Of a DNA stretch of 64,000 bases, positions 35,258-43,972 are shown piece by piece. The DNA is from Bradyrhizobium cenepequi (GTDB lineage Bacteria > Pseudomonadota > Alphaproteobacteria > Rhizobiales > Xanthobacteraceae): the NCBI RefSeq assembly GCF_020329485.1, contig NZ_JAGKJI010000009.1:121489-185488 (forward strand), in the 5' to 3' direction. The notes beneath the pieces are model-generated. The model saw only the letters and a list, made by a program, of their open reading frames with translations, made no database searches and was not told the DNA's origin. Made by a program: the position numbers and the translations under genes. Each line of letters begins with the position of its first letter. Within the stretch, counting starts at the first letter, position 1.

Positions 35258-36484
35258 ATGTCCTACAATTTCCTGGTGGCCTCTTGGGGCGGGCCTGGCC
35301 ATCTCGGACCGACTCTGACGGCGGCACGGCAATTGCGCGCGAAGGGCCATGGCGTTCGCTTCATCGCGCGTGCGGACGCGCGCGCACCAGTCGAGGCGGC
35401 AGGCTTCCACTTCGCTACCTGGCAACGGACGCCTCACTTTTCTCCCATTGCGCGAACCGGCGATCCCCTTCACTACGCATGCGATAACTTGCTGTTTGGC
35501 CCAGCGGCCGCGCAAGGCGCAGACACTCGCGATGAAATTCGGCGGTTCCCCACTGACGGTCTGTTGACCGATACCGCCCTCTTCGGCGCTGTGCTCGCTG
35601 CGGAAGCCGAGAATGTTCCTTGTGCGCTGCTCTCACCCACCGTCAGCCTGCGACCTCTCCCCGGGCAGCCGCCAGTTGGCAGCGGTTTGCCGGTGCCCCG
35701 CACGCCAGACGAGCGTGTCGTTGTCGAGGCAGCAAGCAGCCGGTTCGTTGCCGTCATGAACGAATGGCTGCCGATGCTGAACGGGGCGCGTGCAAGCCTG
35801 CAGCTTGCCCCTTGCGCCCATGTCCTGGAGTTGTTCGACCGACCGGCGCGGCTCCTGATCGCGATGAGTGCGGCGTTTGACTTTGCCCCGGACTTCCTCC
35901 CCGGCAACGTTCGCTACATCGGACCGCTCCTGGATTCCTCGGATTGGTCGAAGCCGTGGATCTCTCCCTGGTTCAATGGGTCCGATCGTCCGCGCGCGCT
36001 AATTTCTTTCAGCACAACCAATCAAGATCAAACGGATGCGCTGCAACGCACGATCAACGCGATAGGAGGCGTCGAGATGGATGCGGTTGCAACGCTCGGA
36101 CCAGCTCTGAAAGAGATAACCCTGCATGCGCCAGACAACGTCAGGCTGCTGCCGAGCGCCCCGCATGATGCGGTCATGGAGGAGGTCTCGCTGGTTGTGA
36201 CCCACGGTGGCCACGGCACGGTGAGCCGTTCGCTCTCGCATGGCCTGCCGCTTCTGGTCATGCCGTTCGGACGCGATCAAAGCGACATTGCCGCGCGTGT
36301 GGAAGCCCGCGGCGTGGGGTTGATCTTGCCGCCAAACGCGGCCGAAGCGGAAATCGCCGCCGCGATTGCGCGCCTGATTCGAGAGCCCCAATTCCTCACC
36401 GCTGCCCGCCAGTTCAGAGACATCATTGCCGCCGAGGTCAGCGGAGCTCCCCTTGTTCGCGAACTGGAAGAAATCGTGCGTTGA
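35258..36484 (+). CDS. Glycosyltransferase, GT1/MGT-like
   Basis: This ~408-aa GT-B fold protein of the UDP-glycosyltransferase/macrolide glycosyltransferase group has the N-terminal acceptor domain start VASWGGPGHLGPTLTAARQL. Its C-terminal donor site VVTHGGHGTVSRSLSHGLPL, then MPFGRDQSDIAARVE, matches the GT1 signature (HGGxGT, PxxxDQ). Donor and acceptor are unknown. No biosynthetic partner genes are adjacent, so it may glycosylate a xenobiotic or lipid. A rho-independent-like hairpin lies 24 bp after the stop. Confidence 0.85.
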   Translation: MSYNFLVASWGGPGHLGPTLTAARQLRAKGHGVRFIARADARAPVEAAGFHFATWQRTPHFSPIARTGDPLHYACDNLLFGPAAAQGADTRDEIRRFPTDGLLTDTALFGAVLAAEAENVPCALLSPTVSLRPLPGQPPVGSGLPVPRTPDERVVVEAASSRFVAVMNEWLPMLNGARASLQLAPCAHVLELFDRPARLLIAMSAAFDFAPDFLPGNVRYIGPLLDSSDWSKPWISPWFNGSDRPRALISFSTTNQDQTDALQRTINAIGGVEMDAVATLGPALKEITLHAPDNVRLLPSAPHDAVMEEVSLVVTHGGHGTVSRSLSHGLPLLVMPFGRDQSDIAARVEARGVGLILPPNAAEAEIAAAIARLIREPQFLTAARQFRDIIAAEVSGAPLVRELEEIVR

Positions 36485-36500
36485 TCACGTCGCAGCGCGC

Positions 36501-36536
36501 AAAAAAGAGCCCGGCCCCCGCTCGGGGGGCCGGGCT
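36501..36536 (-). terminator. Intrinsic terminator of dctP
   Basis: A 12-bp GC-rich stem AGCCCGGCCCCC (36508-36519) pairs with 36525-36536 around a 5-base loop. On the minus strand it is followed by TCTTTTTT (complement of 36501-36508), the run needed to end transcription coming from dctP. In the plus direction only TGTTCGTTT follows, so it may also partly stop the convergent glycosyltransferase transcript. Confidence 0.85.
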
Positions 36537-36560
36537 GTTCGTTTACCGCTTAAGATCCGA

Positions 36561-37835
<1,275 letters not shown>

Positions 37836-38969
37836 TCAAGCCGCGGCGATCACACCCCGGAGCTGGTCGCGGACCTTGGCCCCGATCGCGCGGTAAATCG
37901 CCGCGTGCGGCCCGTCCGGCTCGCTTTCCACCACCGGGTTACCGGAGTCCGAGGTGGTTCGGATCGCCATATGGAGGGGGATTTCGCCCAGGAACGGCAC
38001 CCCCAGCCGCTCGGCCTCATGCCGGGCGCCGCCATGGCCGAAAATGTCCGACCGCGTGCCGCAATGCGGGCACTGGAAATAGCTCATGTTCTCGACGATG
38101 CCGAGCACCGGCACGTTAACCTTCCTGAACATGGCGAGCCCGCGCCGCGCGTCGATCAAGGACAGGTCCTGCGGTGTGGAGACGATAATGGCGCCCTTGA
38201 GCGGCACGTTTTGCGCCAGCGTCAGCTGGGCGTCGCCGGTGCCGGGCGGCATGTCGACCACCAGCACGTCGAGCGCGCCCCAGGCGACGTCGCGCAGCAT
38301 CTGCGTGATCGCCGACATCACCATCGGGCCGCGCCAGATCATCGCGGTGTCTTCCTCGACCAGGAAGCCGATCGACATGATCGAGAGCCCGAAGCGGGAG
38401 ATCGGGATCATCTTCTTGTCGTCGTTGAGTGCGGGCTTCTCGCGGATCCCGGTCAGCCGCGGAATCGAGGGGCCATAGATGTCGGCATCGAGCAGGCCGA
38501 CGCGCAAACCGACATCACGCAGGCCGAGCGCGAGGTTGAGCGCGGTAGTCGACTTGCCGACGCCGCCCTTGCCGGAGGCCACGGCGATGACCGCGGCGAT
38601 CCCGGGGATTTCCGCCTGGCGCGACATTGGCGACGGCGCGCCCTGCGGCGGCCGATGAGCCGAGGCCGGCGGGACCCCGCCGCCGGCCGCGTGACGGTGC
38701 GGTGGCGGCGATGACGAGCCGGGTTTGCGCTCGGCGGTGAGCGCGATCATGGCGGCGGTGACGCCGGGAATGGCGCGCACGGCGCTCTCTGCCTGCGCGC
38801 GCACGCTTTCCCAGGCGCGCGCTTCCGCGGCATCGACATTGATCGAGAAGAACACCTTGCCGTCACTGACCGTGATCGGCGACAGCACGTTGGCATTGGT
38901 CAGGGCGACGCCGCGCGGCGACGTCACCCCCGCCAATTTCTCCAGAACCTGTTGGTGCGTCACGCTCAC
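37836..38969 (-). CDS. mrp: Mrp/ApbC family iron-sulfur cluster carrier ATPase
   Basis: This P-loop ATPase carries Fe-S clusters to target proteins. The N-terminal MIP18/DUF59-like domain (HQQVLEKLAGVTSPRGVALT) is followed by a Pro/His-rich linker (~85-120). The ATPase then has AVASGKGGVGKSTTALN, DADIYGPSIPRL, VVDMPPGTGD and the cluster-binding pair CPHC in YFQCPHCGTRSDIF. The GTG at 38969 has AGGAG seven bases upstream and is preferred. The ATG at 38996 (MKIFGRR) is an alternative. The 187 bp to dctP hold no gene. Confidence 0.92.
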   Translation of the reverse strand: MSVTHQQVLEKLAGVTSPRGVALTNANVLSPITVSDGKVFFSINVDAAEARAWESVRAQAESAVRAIPGVTAAMIALTAERKPGSSSPPPHRHAAGGGVPPASAHRPPQGAPSPMSRQAEIPGIAAVIAVASGKGGVGKSTTALNLALGLRDVGLRVGLLDADIYGPSIPRLTGIREKPALNDDKKMIPISRFGLSIMSIGFLVEEDTAMIWRGPMVMSAITQMLRDVAWGALDVLVVDMPPGTGDAQLTLAQNVPLKGAIIVSTPQDLSLIDARRGLAMFRKVNVPVLGIVENMSYFQCPHCGTRSDIFGHGGARHEAERLGVPFLGEIPLHMAIRTTSDSGNPVVESEPDGPHAAIYRAIGAKVRDQLRGVIAAA

Positions 38970-39085
38970 AGCCGCTCTCCTGCCGAATATCTTCATGCTG
39001 AGGTCACAGATATGACGGATCGGCGGAAAAGGGTAGTTGTGCCAGCGCAATAGATTCCGCGGTTGGCGCCGCGCCGCGGACGTTC

Positions 39086-39523
39086 CTACCTGCCGCCGAC
39101 GTCGTCGGCGCGCTCGGCCGGCGCTTCGGCATCCTGTTCCTTGGCGACCTCGTAGTTCAATTCGATCATCACGCCATTGGGATCATGCACAAAGATCTGC
39201 CAGAGATCGCCGCCCGGAACTTGCCGGGAATCGAACGCCATGCCCTTGGACTGCAGGCGCCGCTTCATTGCCGCAAAACCGCTGCTGACGAAGGCCACAT
39301 GATGAACCACGCCGGAGTCCGGCTTTTGCGGTTCATCCGTCAAGGATATGTCCACGAGGTGAACCACCGGCTTGCCCTCGCTGTACATCCAGGCGCCGGG
39401 AAAGGCGAAATTCGGCCGAGCCCCCTTCTCCAGGCCCAAAACATCCTCATAGAACTCGACGGTTTCGGCGAGTTTCCGGGTGCGGATGTTGAAATGATCG
39501 AGCACGCCTACGCTTGCGCCCAT
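39086..39523 (-). CDS. VOC family protein
   Basis: This ~145-aa glyoxalase-superfamily protein starts MGASVGVLDHFNIRTRKLA and ends FVHDPNGVMIELNYEV, with metal-ligand positions His (LDHFNI), His (VHHVAF) and Glu (IELNYE) in place. The acidic/Ala tail (QDAEAPAERADDVGG) is unusual but short. The substrate is unknown. Related proteins include glyoxalases and ring-cleaving dioxygenases. It is divergent from the dehydrogenase at 39.8 kb. Confidence 0.85.
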   Translation of the reverse strand: MGASVGVLDHFNIRTRKLAETVEFYEDVLGLEKGARPNFAFPGAWMYSEGKPVVHLVDISLTDEPQKPDSGVVHHVAFVSSGFAAMKRRLQSKGMAFDSRQVPGGDLWQIFVHDPNGVMIELNYEVAKEQDAEAPAERADDVGGR

Positions 39524-39580
39524 GTCTCACTCCCATTTTTGTGAGGTTCGTTGGTGACTGATCCTAGCACAAAACCGCTC

Positions 39581-39616
39581 GATCATGATCCGATTAGACA
39601 AAATCGGATCATGATC
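39581..39616. repeat. 15-bp inverted repeat beside repeat copy 3
   Basis: GATCATGATCCGATT (39581-39595) and AATCGGATCATGATC (39602-39616) are perfect arms with a 6-base spacer. It lies directly before the third copy of the GAGCATGATC element, and its GATCATGATC core shares bases with that element's ends. Confidence 0.85.
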
Positions 39617-39630
39617 TCATCTCTTTGTTT

Positions 39631-39679
39631 GAGCATGATCTTTTCGGAAAACCGGTTTCCACTTTTCCGGATCATGCTC
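39631..39679. repeat. Interspersed palindromic repeat, copy 3 (inverted)
   Basis: The arms GAGCATGATC (39631-39640) and GATCATGCTC (39670-39679) flank CCGGTTTCCACTTTTCCGG. Orientation is opposite to copies 1 and 2, judged by the preceding CTCTTTGTTT. It sits in the divergent region between the VOC and dehydrogenase genes. Confidence 0.9.
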
Positions 39680-39828
39680 TGATATCGGCCAAATATCGGC
39701 CAAACGAAGCCGTTGCCCTCCGCGGCGCAGCGTTTATGGTGCGGCCTCCCGCCTGAAAAACACCGTCCGGCCCGTTCAATGTCGCCGGCAAAGTCCAAGG
39801 TAACTAGGCAAGAAACAAGGTAGCAGAC

Positions 39829-40698
39829 ATGGCTAAAGTCGCTTTTCTCGGTCTCGGCGTGATGGGTTTCCCCATGGCAGGACATCTCGCGAAAAAGGGT
39901 GGGCACGAGGTGACAGTGTACAATCGGACACCGGCGAAGGCGCAGGCCTGGGTCGAGAAGTTCGGCGGCCGCGCGGCGCCGACGCCGAAAGCCGCAGCCG
40001 AAGGCCAGGACTTCGTGATGTGCTGCGTCGGCAATGACAACGACCTGCGCGCGGTCACGATCGGCCCGGACGGTGCCTTCGCCGGCATGAAGAAGGGCGC
40101 GACCTTCGTCGACCACACCACCGCCTCCGCCGAAATCGCCCGCGAGCTCGACGCTGCCGCCCAGAAGGCCGGCTTCAAGTTCGTCGACGCGCCGGTGTCG
40201 GGCGGACAGGCCGGCGCCGAGAACGGCGTGCTGACGGTGATGTGCGGCGGCAAGCAAGATGCCTATGCCGGCGCCGAGCCCGTGATCGGGGCCTATGCCC
40301 GGATGTGCAAGTTGCTTGGACCGGCGGGCTCCGGCCAGCTCACCAAGATGGTCAACCAGATCTGCATCGCTGGCCTCGTGCAGGGCCTTTCCGAAGGCAT
40401 CCACTTCGCCAAGAAGTCGGGCCTCGACGTTGCAGCCGTGATCGACGTGATCTCCAAGGGCGCGGCGCAATCCTGGCAGATGGAGAACCGCTACAAGACC
40501 ATGAGCGAGGGCAAGTACGATTTCGGCTTCGCGGTGGAATGGATGCGCAAGGATCTCTCGATCTGCATCGCCGAAGCGCGACGCAACGGTGCCAATCTCC
40601 CAGTGAGCGCGCTGGTCGATCAGTTCTATGCCGAAGTCGAGAAAATGGGCGGCAAGCGCTGGGACACGTCGAGCCTGCTCGCGCGGCTGGAGCGCTGA
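39829..40698 (+). CDS. NAD(P)-dependent beta-hydroxyacid dehydrogenase
   Basis: This 289-aa enzyme of the 3-hydroxyisobutyrate dehydrogenase/tartronate semialdehyde reductase family has the Rossmann site AFLGLGVMGFPMAGHLAKKG and the substrate loop DAPVSGGQAGAENGVLTVMCGG. The catalytic Lys is in TKMVNQ and the C-terminal helical domain is complete. NRTPAKAQ after strand 2 suggests NADP(H) preference. The exact hydroxyacid is not determinable. A perfect 9-bp hairpin CCTTCCCCC / GGGGGAAGG (40717-40739) follows the stop and likely ends the transcript. Confidence 0.9.
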   Translation: MAKVAFLGLGVMGFPMAGHLAKKGGHEVTVYNRTPAKAQAWVEKFGGRAAPTPKAAAEGQDFVMCCVGNDNDLRAVTIGPDGAFAGMKKGATFVDHTTASAEIARELDAAAQKAGFKFVDAPVSGGQAGAENGVLTVMCGGKQDAYAGAEPVIGAYARMCKLLGPAGSGQLTKMVNQICIAGLVQGLSEGIHFAKKSGLDVAAVIDVISKGAAQSWQMENRYKTMSEGKYDFGFAVEWMRKDLSICIAEARRNGANLPVSALVDQFYAEVEKMGGKRWDTSSLLARLER

Positions 40699-40710
40699 CG
40701 GCGCGCGTGC

Positions 40711-40860
40711 TGGGCTCCTTCCCCCTGCAAGGGGGAAGGTCGGGATGGGGGTCAAGCCACGCGCGCCGGCGTTCGGGGAGAGAGATGATCTCCACCCGGT
40801 TTGCGCTTTCAGCGCAAACCGACCTCCCTTTTCAAGGGGAGCGTCGGGCGCGCTCACTCA
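40711..40860. repeat. CCTCCCTTTTCAAGGGG-type repeat, copy 1
   Basis: It contains CCTTCCCCCTGCAAGGGGG, then CGTTCGGGGAGAGAGATGAT, a hairpin TTTGCGCT / AGCGCAAA, and GACCTCCCTTTTCAAGGGG. The same order of blocks occurs at 43790-43882, with small differences. It is a mobile-looking intergenic repeat bracketing the accessory region with the gamma-glutamylcyclotransferase fusion. Confidence 0.8.
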
Positions 40861-40999
40861 CCCGGAACATCGTTTTCAAATCCAATCTCCAGTCGGCGGT
40901 CAGTTCGAAATTCCAGTGGGTATGTTCCAATTCGCAGCGTTCGAACGCCGTATTGATTTCAGCGACTTGATGGTTGATCTGGCCGCTCTCGTGGCTCAC
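40832..40999 (-). CDS. Short hypothetical ORF (55 aa), doubtful
   Basis: Starting from the GTG at 40999, the frame encodes a protein-like charged sequence: SHESGQINHQVAEINTAFE, then RCELEHTHWNFELTADWRL, then KTMFRVSE. The last residues run into the repeat at 40711-40860, so the natural end may be lost. An in-frame stop lies three codons upstream and the ribosome site is weak. It may be a remnant of a longer acquired gene. No family is recognised. Confidence 0.28.
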   Translation of the reverse strand: MSHESGQINHQVAEINTAFERCELEHTHWNFELTADWRLDLKTMFRVSERARRSP

Positions 41000-41349
41000 T
41001 TTGATACGTCGTTAAGTCAGATCAATAACGGCAGCTTCGGGAGTTTGCCCGGAAGAATAATTTGGAAGAAGATAAGGTGGTCAGCCAGCACAATGGTGCG
41101 TTGATGATAACCATGCAGGTGACGTTCCCTGCTGAAGGGTGAGAAGGAAGTCTGACCGACCTCGCGACCATCCGCACACATGCATTGAGATGTCGAAGCG
41201 TGCGGATCGATCCACCTATCGGTTTCAAACGCGGGTTAGGTCGTATCACTTTGAAAAAAGGCGAGGATAACCTGGCTAACAACTGTTGCGGGTAGCACAT
41301 GGAGCGTTATTAGTCACCTCGATGTTTTTTCAACGGGGTGGATATCGAA

Positions 41350-41454
41350 ATGAGGCGCTGCAGCTCCTGCATTCTCGCAATTGCGCTTCTTTCTTTCCTT
41401 AGCACCAAGCCTCATGCAGAAGCGCTTCCCAATCGCGCGAGCCAATCATGTTGA
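41350..41454 (+). CDS. 34-aa signal-peptide-like ORF, doubtful
   Basis: It reads MRRCSSCILAIALLSFLS and then STKPHAEALPNRASQSC, a basic start, hydrophobic core and AEA cleavage-like site, as in an exported peptide. It overlaps the first 7 bases of the fusion gene (ATG at 41448). It could be a leader peptide, a lost exported gene's 5' end, or chance. The 41000-41349 stretch before it is AT-richer and shows no other gene. Confidence 0.3.
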   Translation: MRRCSSCILAIALLSFLSTKPHAEALPNRASQSC

Positions 41455-42938
41455 AAGCTACCGAAGAGGAGATCGAGGAAGTCCGAGAATACTTTGAATG
41501 GCAGGCGCCCGACCTCGAAGTGACATTCATGCAGAAGGTCTACTCTGAGGCCGTCGTTAACACGCGGCACGACGTATGGGACATTCACACCAACAAGGAT
41601 CGCTGGTGGGTCATCACGGGCGGCACGAACCTTTACTCTCAGGAGCAGTTCCCAAATATGGACCTTGCTCTGACCTTCCATATTGGCCTGATCCTCCGCA
41701 TCCCGCGCACGGAAGAACAACAGAAAGACGATCTACGCATCCTCCCATTCGGTCCCGTCTTTCAGAAGATGGAAGAAGTCGGCACCGCCGTGACACAGGC
41801 GCAGAGCCTCACCGACTATCAGACCGTCGGCGTCCGCTGCCGCGAGGTGCTACTCGAACTGATCGGCGTCGCGCAGGACGCGGCAATGTGGACCGACGAA
41901 CCGCCACAGCGAGCGAACTTCCGCGCGTGGGTGGAAATCATCTGCAACCATCTTCTGCCGAGCGACACCAACAAAGAGCGTCGCGGGGTCCTCAAAGGTG
42001 CGCTTGAGTCCGCATGGACGTTTTCCAACTGGCTGACGCATTCGAAGTCGGCCGCCTGGAGCGATGCCGATATGGCGCACTCGTTGATCCAGCACGCCAG
42101 CGGCATGGCGACGGGATTGATCCTTCGCGCATTGCGCGGTGTGCCTGAGGAATGCCCCAACTGTGGCTCGCCGCATCTCGGACCCGAACAGGGCGAAAAT
42201 GCCGCTGCACCCGGCGTGCTCTGGGAACGACCGCGTTGCGCCGATTGCGGATGGACTGGCAGGCCCGTCCCGATCCTCGACCGCGAGGACGGACAGCCCA
42301 TCATCACTCGCGAAGGAGAAGAGTCCGACGAGCACGGCATCATGACAGTTCCGCTGCGCACGATCCTTGGGCCGGGCGATCCGCCGATTGAGCCGCTTAG
42401 GAAAATAGAGACCGGGCCACCGGAGCCGGTCGTCTATTTTGCCTACGGGTCTAACATGTCTACCGCCAGGCTGCGCAAGCGCATGCCGAGCTGCAAGCCG
42501 CTCGGCATTGCTACCTTGCCGGGTCATGCGCTTCGCTTCCATAAGCGTAGCGCGGACGATTCCGGGAAATGCAACGCATTTGCCAGTGGCAACAACGATA
42601 GAGTGATCGGAGTCCTGTTCAGCTTCGATCCTGCCGAGCGTGCCAAGCTAGATGAGGCCGAAGGCGTCGGCAGCGGCTACGAGCACGCGATGGTCACGGT
42701 CATCAACGAGAAAGGTCGCAGGCGGAAGGTCCTTACCTATCTCGCCACCCCCGACTACGTCGACGATAGCCTCAAACCCTACGGCTGGTACAAGGACTTT
42801 GTCCTTGCCGGTGGCAGGGAACACGGCCTGCCGCCGGAGTATATCACAGAATACATCCAGTCGGTTGAGGCGATCGAAGATCCCGACGAGACACGGGACA
42901 GGAAGCAGCGGGCCACGCTCGGAAGTCCCGGGCGCTGA
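41448..42938 (+). CDS. Four-part fusion with C-terminal gamma-glutamylcyclotransferase domain
   Basis: This 496-aa cytosolic protein has no recognised overall family. Residues 1-~115 form an alpha/beta N-domain (DRWWVITGGTNLYS). Residues ~120-228 are all-helical (RCREVLLELI, then AWTFSNWLTHSKSAAWSDAD), resembling helical domains found in accessory/defence-type proteins. Residues 236-267 form a zinc ribbon CPNC...CADC. Residues ~328-470 form a gamma-glutamylcyclotransferase fold with VYFAYGSNM (YGSN loop 333-336) and LDEAEGVGSGYE, whose Glu405 matches the catalytic Glu of GGCT. It stands alone on accessory DNA between two copies of a repeat. A role in glutathione breakdown under stress or as a toxin/defence effector is only a guess. 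Confidence 0.72.
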   Translation: MLKATEEEIEEVREYFEWQAPDLEVTFMQKVYSEAVVNTRHDVWDIHTNKDRWWVITGGTNLYSQEQFPNMDLALTFHIGLILRIPRTEEQQKDDLRILPFGPVFQKMEEVGTAVTQAQSLTDYQTVGVRCREVLLELIGVAQDAAMWTDEPPQRANFRAWVEIICNHLLPSDTNKERRGVLKGALESAWTFSNWLTHSKSAAWSDADMAHSLIQHASGMATGLILRALRGVPEECPNCGSPHLGPEQGENAAAPGVLWERPRCADCGWTGRPVPILDREDGQPIITREGEESDEHGIMTVPLRTILGPGDPPIEPLRKIETGPPEPVVYFAYGSNMSTARLRKRMPSCKPLGIATLPGHALRFHKRSADDSGKCNAFASGNNDRVIGVLFSFDPAERAKLDEAEGVGSGYEHAMVTVINEKGRRRKVLTYLATPDYVDDSLKPYGWYKDFVLAGGREHGLPPEYITEYIQSVEAIEDPDETRDRKQRATLGSPGR

Positions 42939-43479
42939 GCCTACGGTTTCGGTGCGAGTTGCCCGTCAAGACTGCGAATTCGATGTCCGCTTCTGAGCCC
43001 CAACTCGGACCTTGGGTGAGGTCGGCTATAGCGCCGCTACCAGGGGCACAGCGGACAAGCGGTGCGATCAAAGCGGTGGATGCGTTTTGGCAAGGACGCG
43101 TTTTAAAGGGTGGCTCTTGCGAAACATCACGTGTCCGCTGGGCGGCGGTCGAACGACCCAAATGGTTCGGGCACGATGGCTTCCGGTTCGGCGGCGTATC
43201 CTCCAAGCCCCTGATTTTTCGCCGTTTTTTGTTCCGCGCTCAGGAAATTGACCAAAAAAACCAAAACGAAATCAATAGCTTGCGCGCGTTAACGTTGGAC
43301 CGCCGGTCGGAAATGCTAAGAATTCTGATTTTCGGACGCCCCCGCCCTTCGAACATTCCCCGATCTCCTACACCATCGCTATCGTCGCATTACATTTGAA
43401 ACCAGTTCCATCAGTCTTCAGCGGTAACAGGGCACGGGCCTTGCTGCGTAGGTTGCTCTAGCAACCAGACGGAGGCGAC
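42939..43479. other. Gene-free accessory stretch
   Basis: I see no convincing gene in these ~540 bp. Frames such as 42959-43399 (+) and 42844-43206 (-) overlap each other, are basic and irregular, and look like decayed DNA. Base composition falls towards AT near 43230-43400. A perfect inverted repeat GGTTGCT-CT-AGCAACC (43451-43466) lies just before the next small ORF. Confidence 0.45.
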
Positions 43480-43551
43480 ATGGTCGTAGTGATACTCGTG
43501 TTGGCAATGTGCATTGCGGCGGCGTGCGTGATCCTCGCGCTTTTGCTCTGA
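43480..43551 (+). CDS. 23-aa hydrophobic microprotein
   Basis: The frame MVVVILVLAMCIAAACVI, then LALLL, is a single hydrophobic helix with no charged residue, preceded by an ideal GGAGG (43471-43475) five bases from the ATG. The perfect inverted repeat GGTTGCT-CT-AGCAACC sits 14 bp upstream. The size and strong ribosome site resemble small membrane peptides, including type I toxins. No family is recognised and expression is unproven. Confidence 0.42.
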   Translation: MVVVILVLAMCIAAACVILALLL

Positions 43552-43660
43552 CCAATGCGAACAAGAACGGTGCAGAGACATTGGCGCACCAGGTGTCCCG
43601 GTGATCAGGCAGTCACCACGATGGGGAGATCTTACCGGATACGCGGAAGGCGGGTGCGGT

Positions 43661-43768
43661 TCAGTTGACCGACCGGAGCGGCGGCATCACCGTGACCTTA
43701 TCATCGTCGTCACGCCGTTTCGGTAGCTGATCGAGCTTCTGTTCCAACCGCTGGAACAGCTTTTCCAT
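43661..43768 (-). CDS. 35-aa charged coiled-coil-like ORF, doubtful
   Basis: It reads MEKLFQRLEQKLDQLPKRR and then DDDDKVTVMPPLRSVN, with heptad-like Leu spacing (LFQRLEQKLDQL) followed by an acidic stretch. The ribosome site is not clear. The upstream in-frame sequence also encodes LDERMEKLFQ, so a longer start is possible but would run into the repeat at 43790. Unknown function and low support. Confidence 0.28.
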   Translation of the reverse strand: MEKLFQRLEQKLDQLPKRRDDDDKVTVMPPLRSVN

Positions 43769-43789
43769 ACGCTCGTCAAGCCACAGACA

Positions 43790-43882
43790 CCGGCGTTCGT
43801 GGAGAGAGATGATCCCCACCCGCTTTGCGCGTTCCGCGCAAACCGACCTCCCCTTTTCAAGGGAGGTTGAGGCGCATTCACT
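43790..43882. repeat. CCTCCCTTTTCAAGGGG-type repeat, copy 2
   Basis: CGGCGTTCGTGGAGAGAGAT, a TTTGCGCG / CGCGCAAA hairpin and GACCTCCCCTTTTCAAGGGA reproduce the block order of 40711-40860. It lies just before the histidine kinase gene. The copies have the same orientation and lie 3 kb apart, on either side of the fusion gene. Confidence 0.8.
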
Positions 43883-43972
43883 GATAACGCCAATCGTTAA
43901 TTTAACTTCTCGTTAACGAGATTCTTTAGCTTTCTAAGTCATCGCTTAATGATTTGGCGCGAGAGATAGACA

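Noticed and set aside
42959..43399. 146-codon plus-strand frame after the fusion gene
   Set aside because: Composition is irregular, an opposite-strand frame overlaps it, and there is no ribosome site or recognisable domain.
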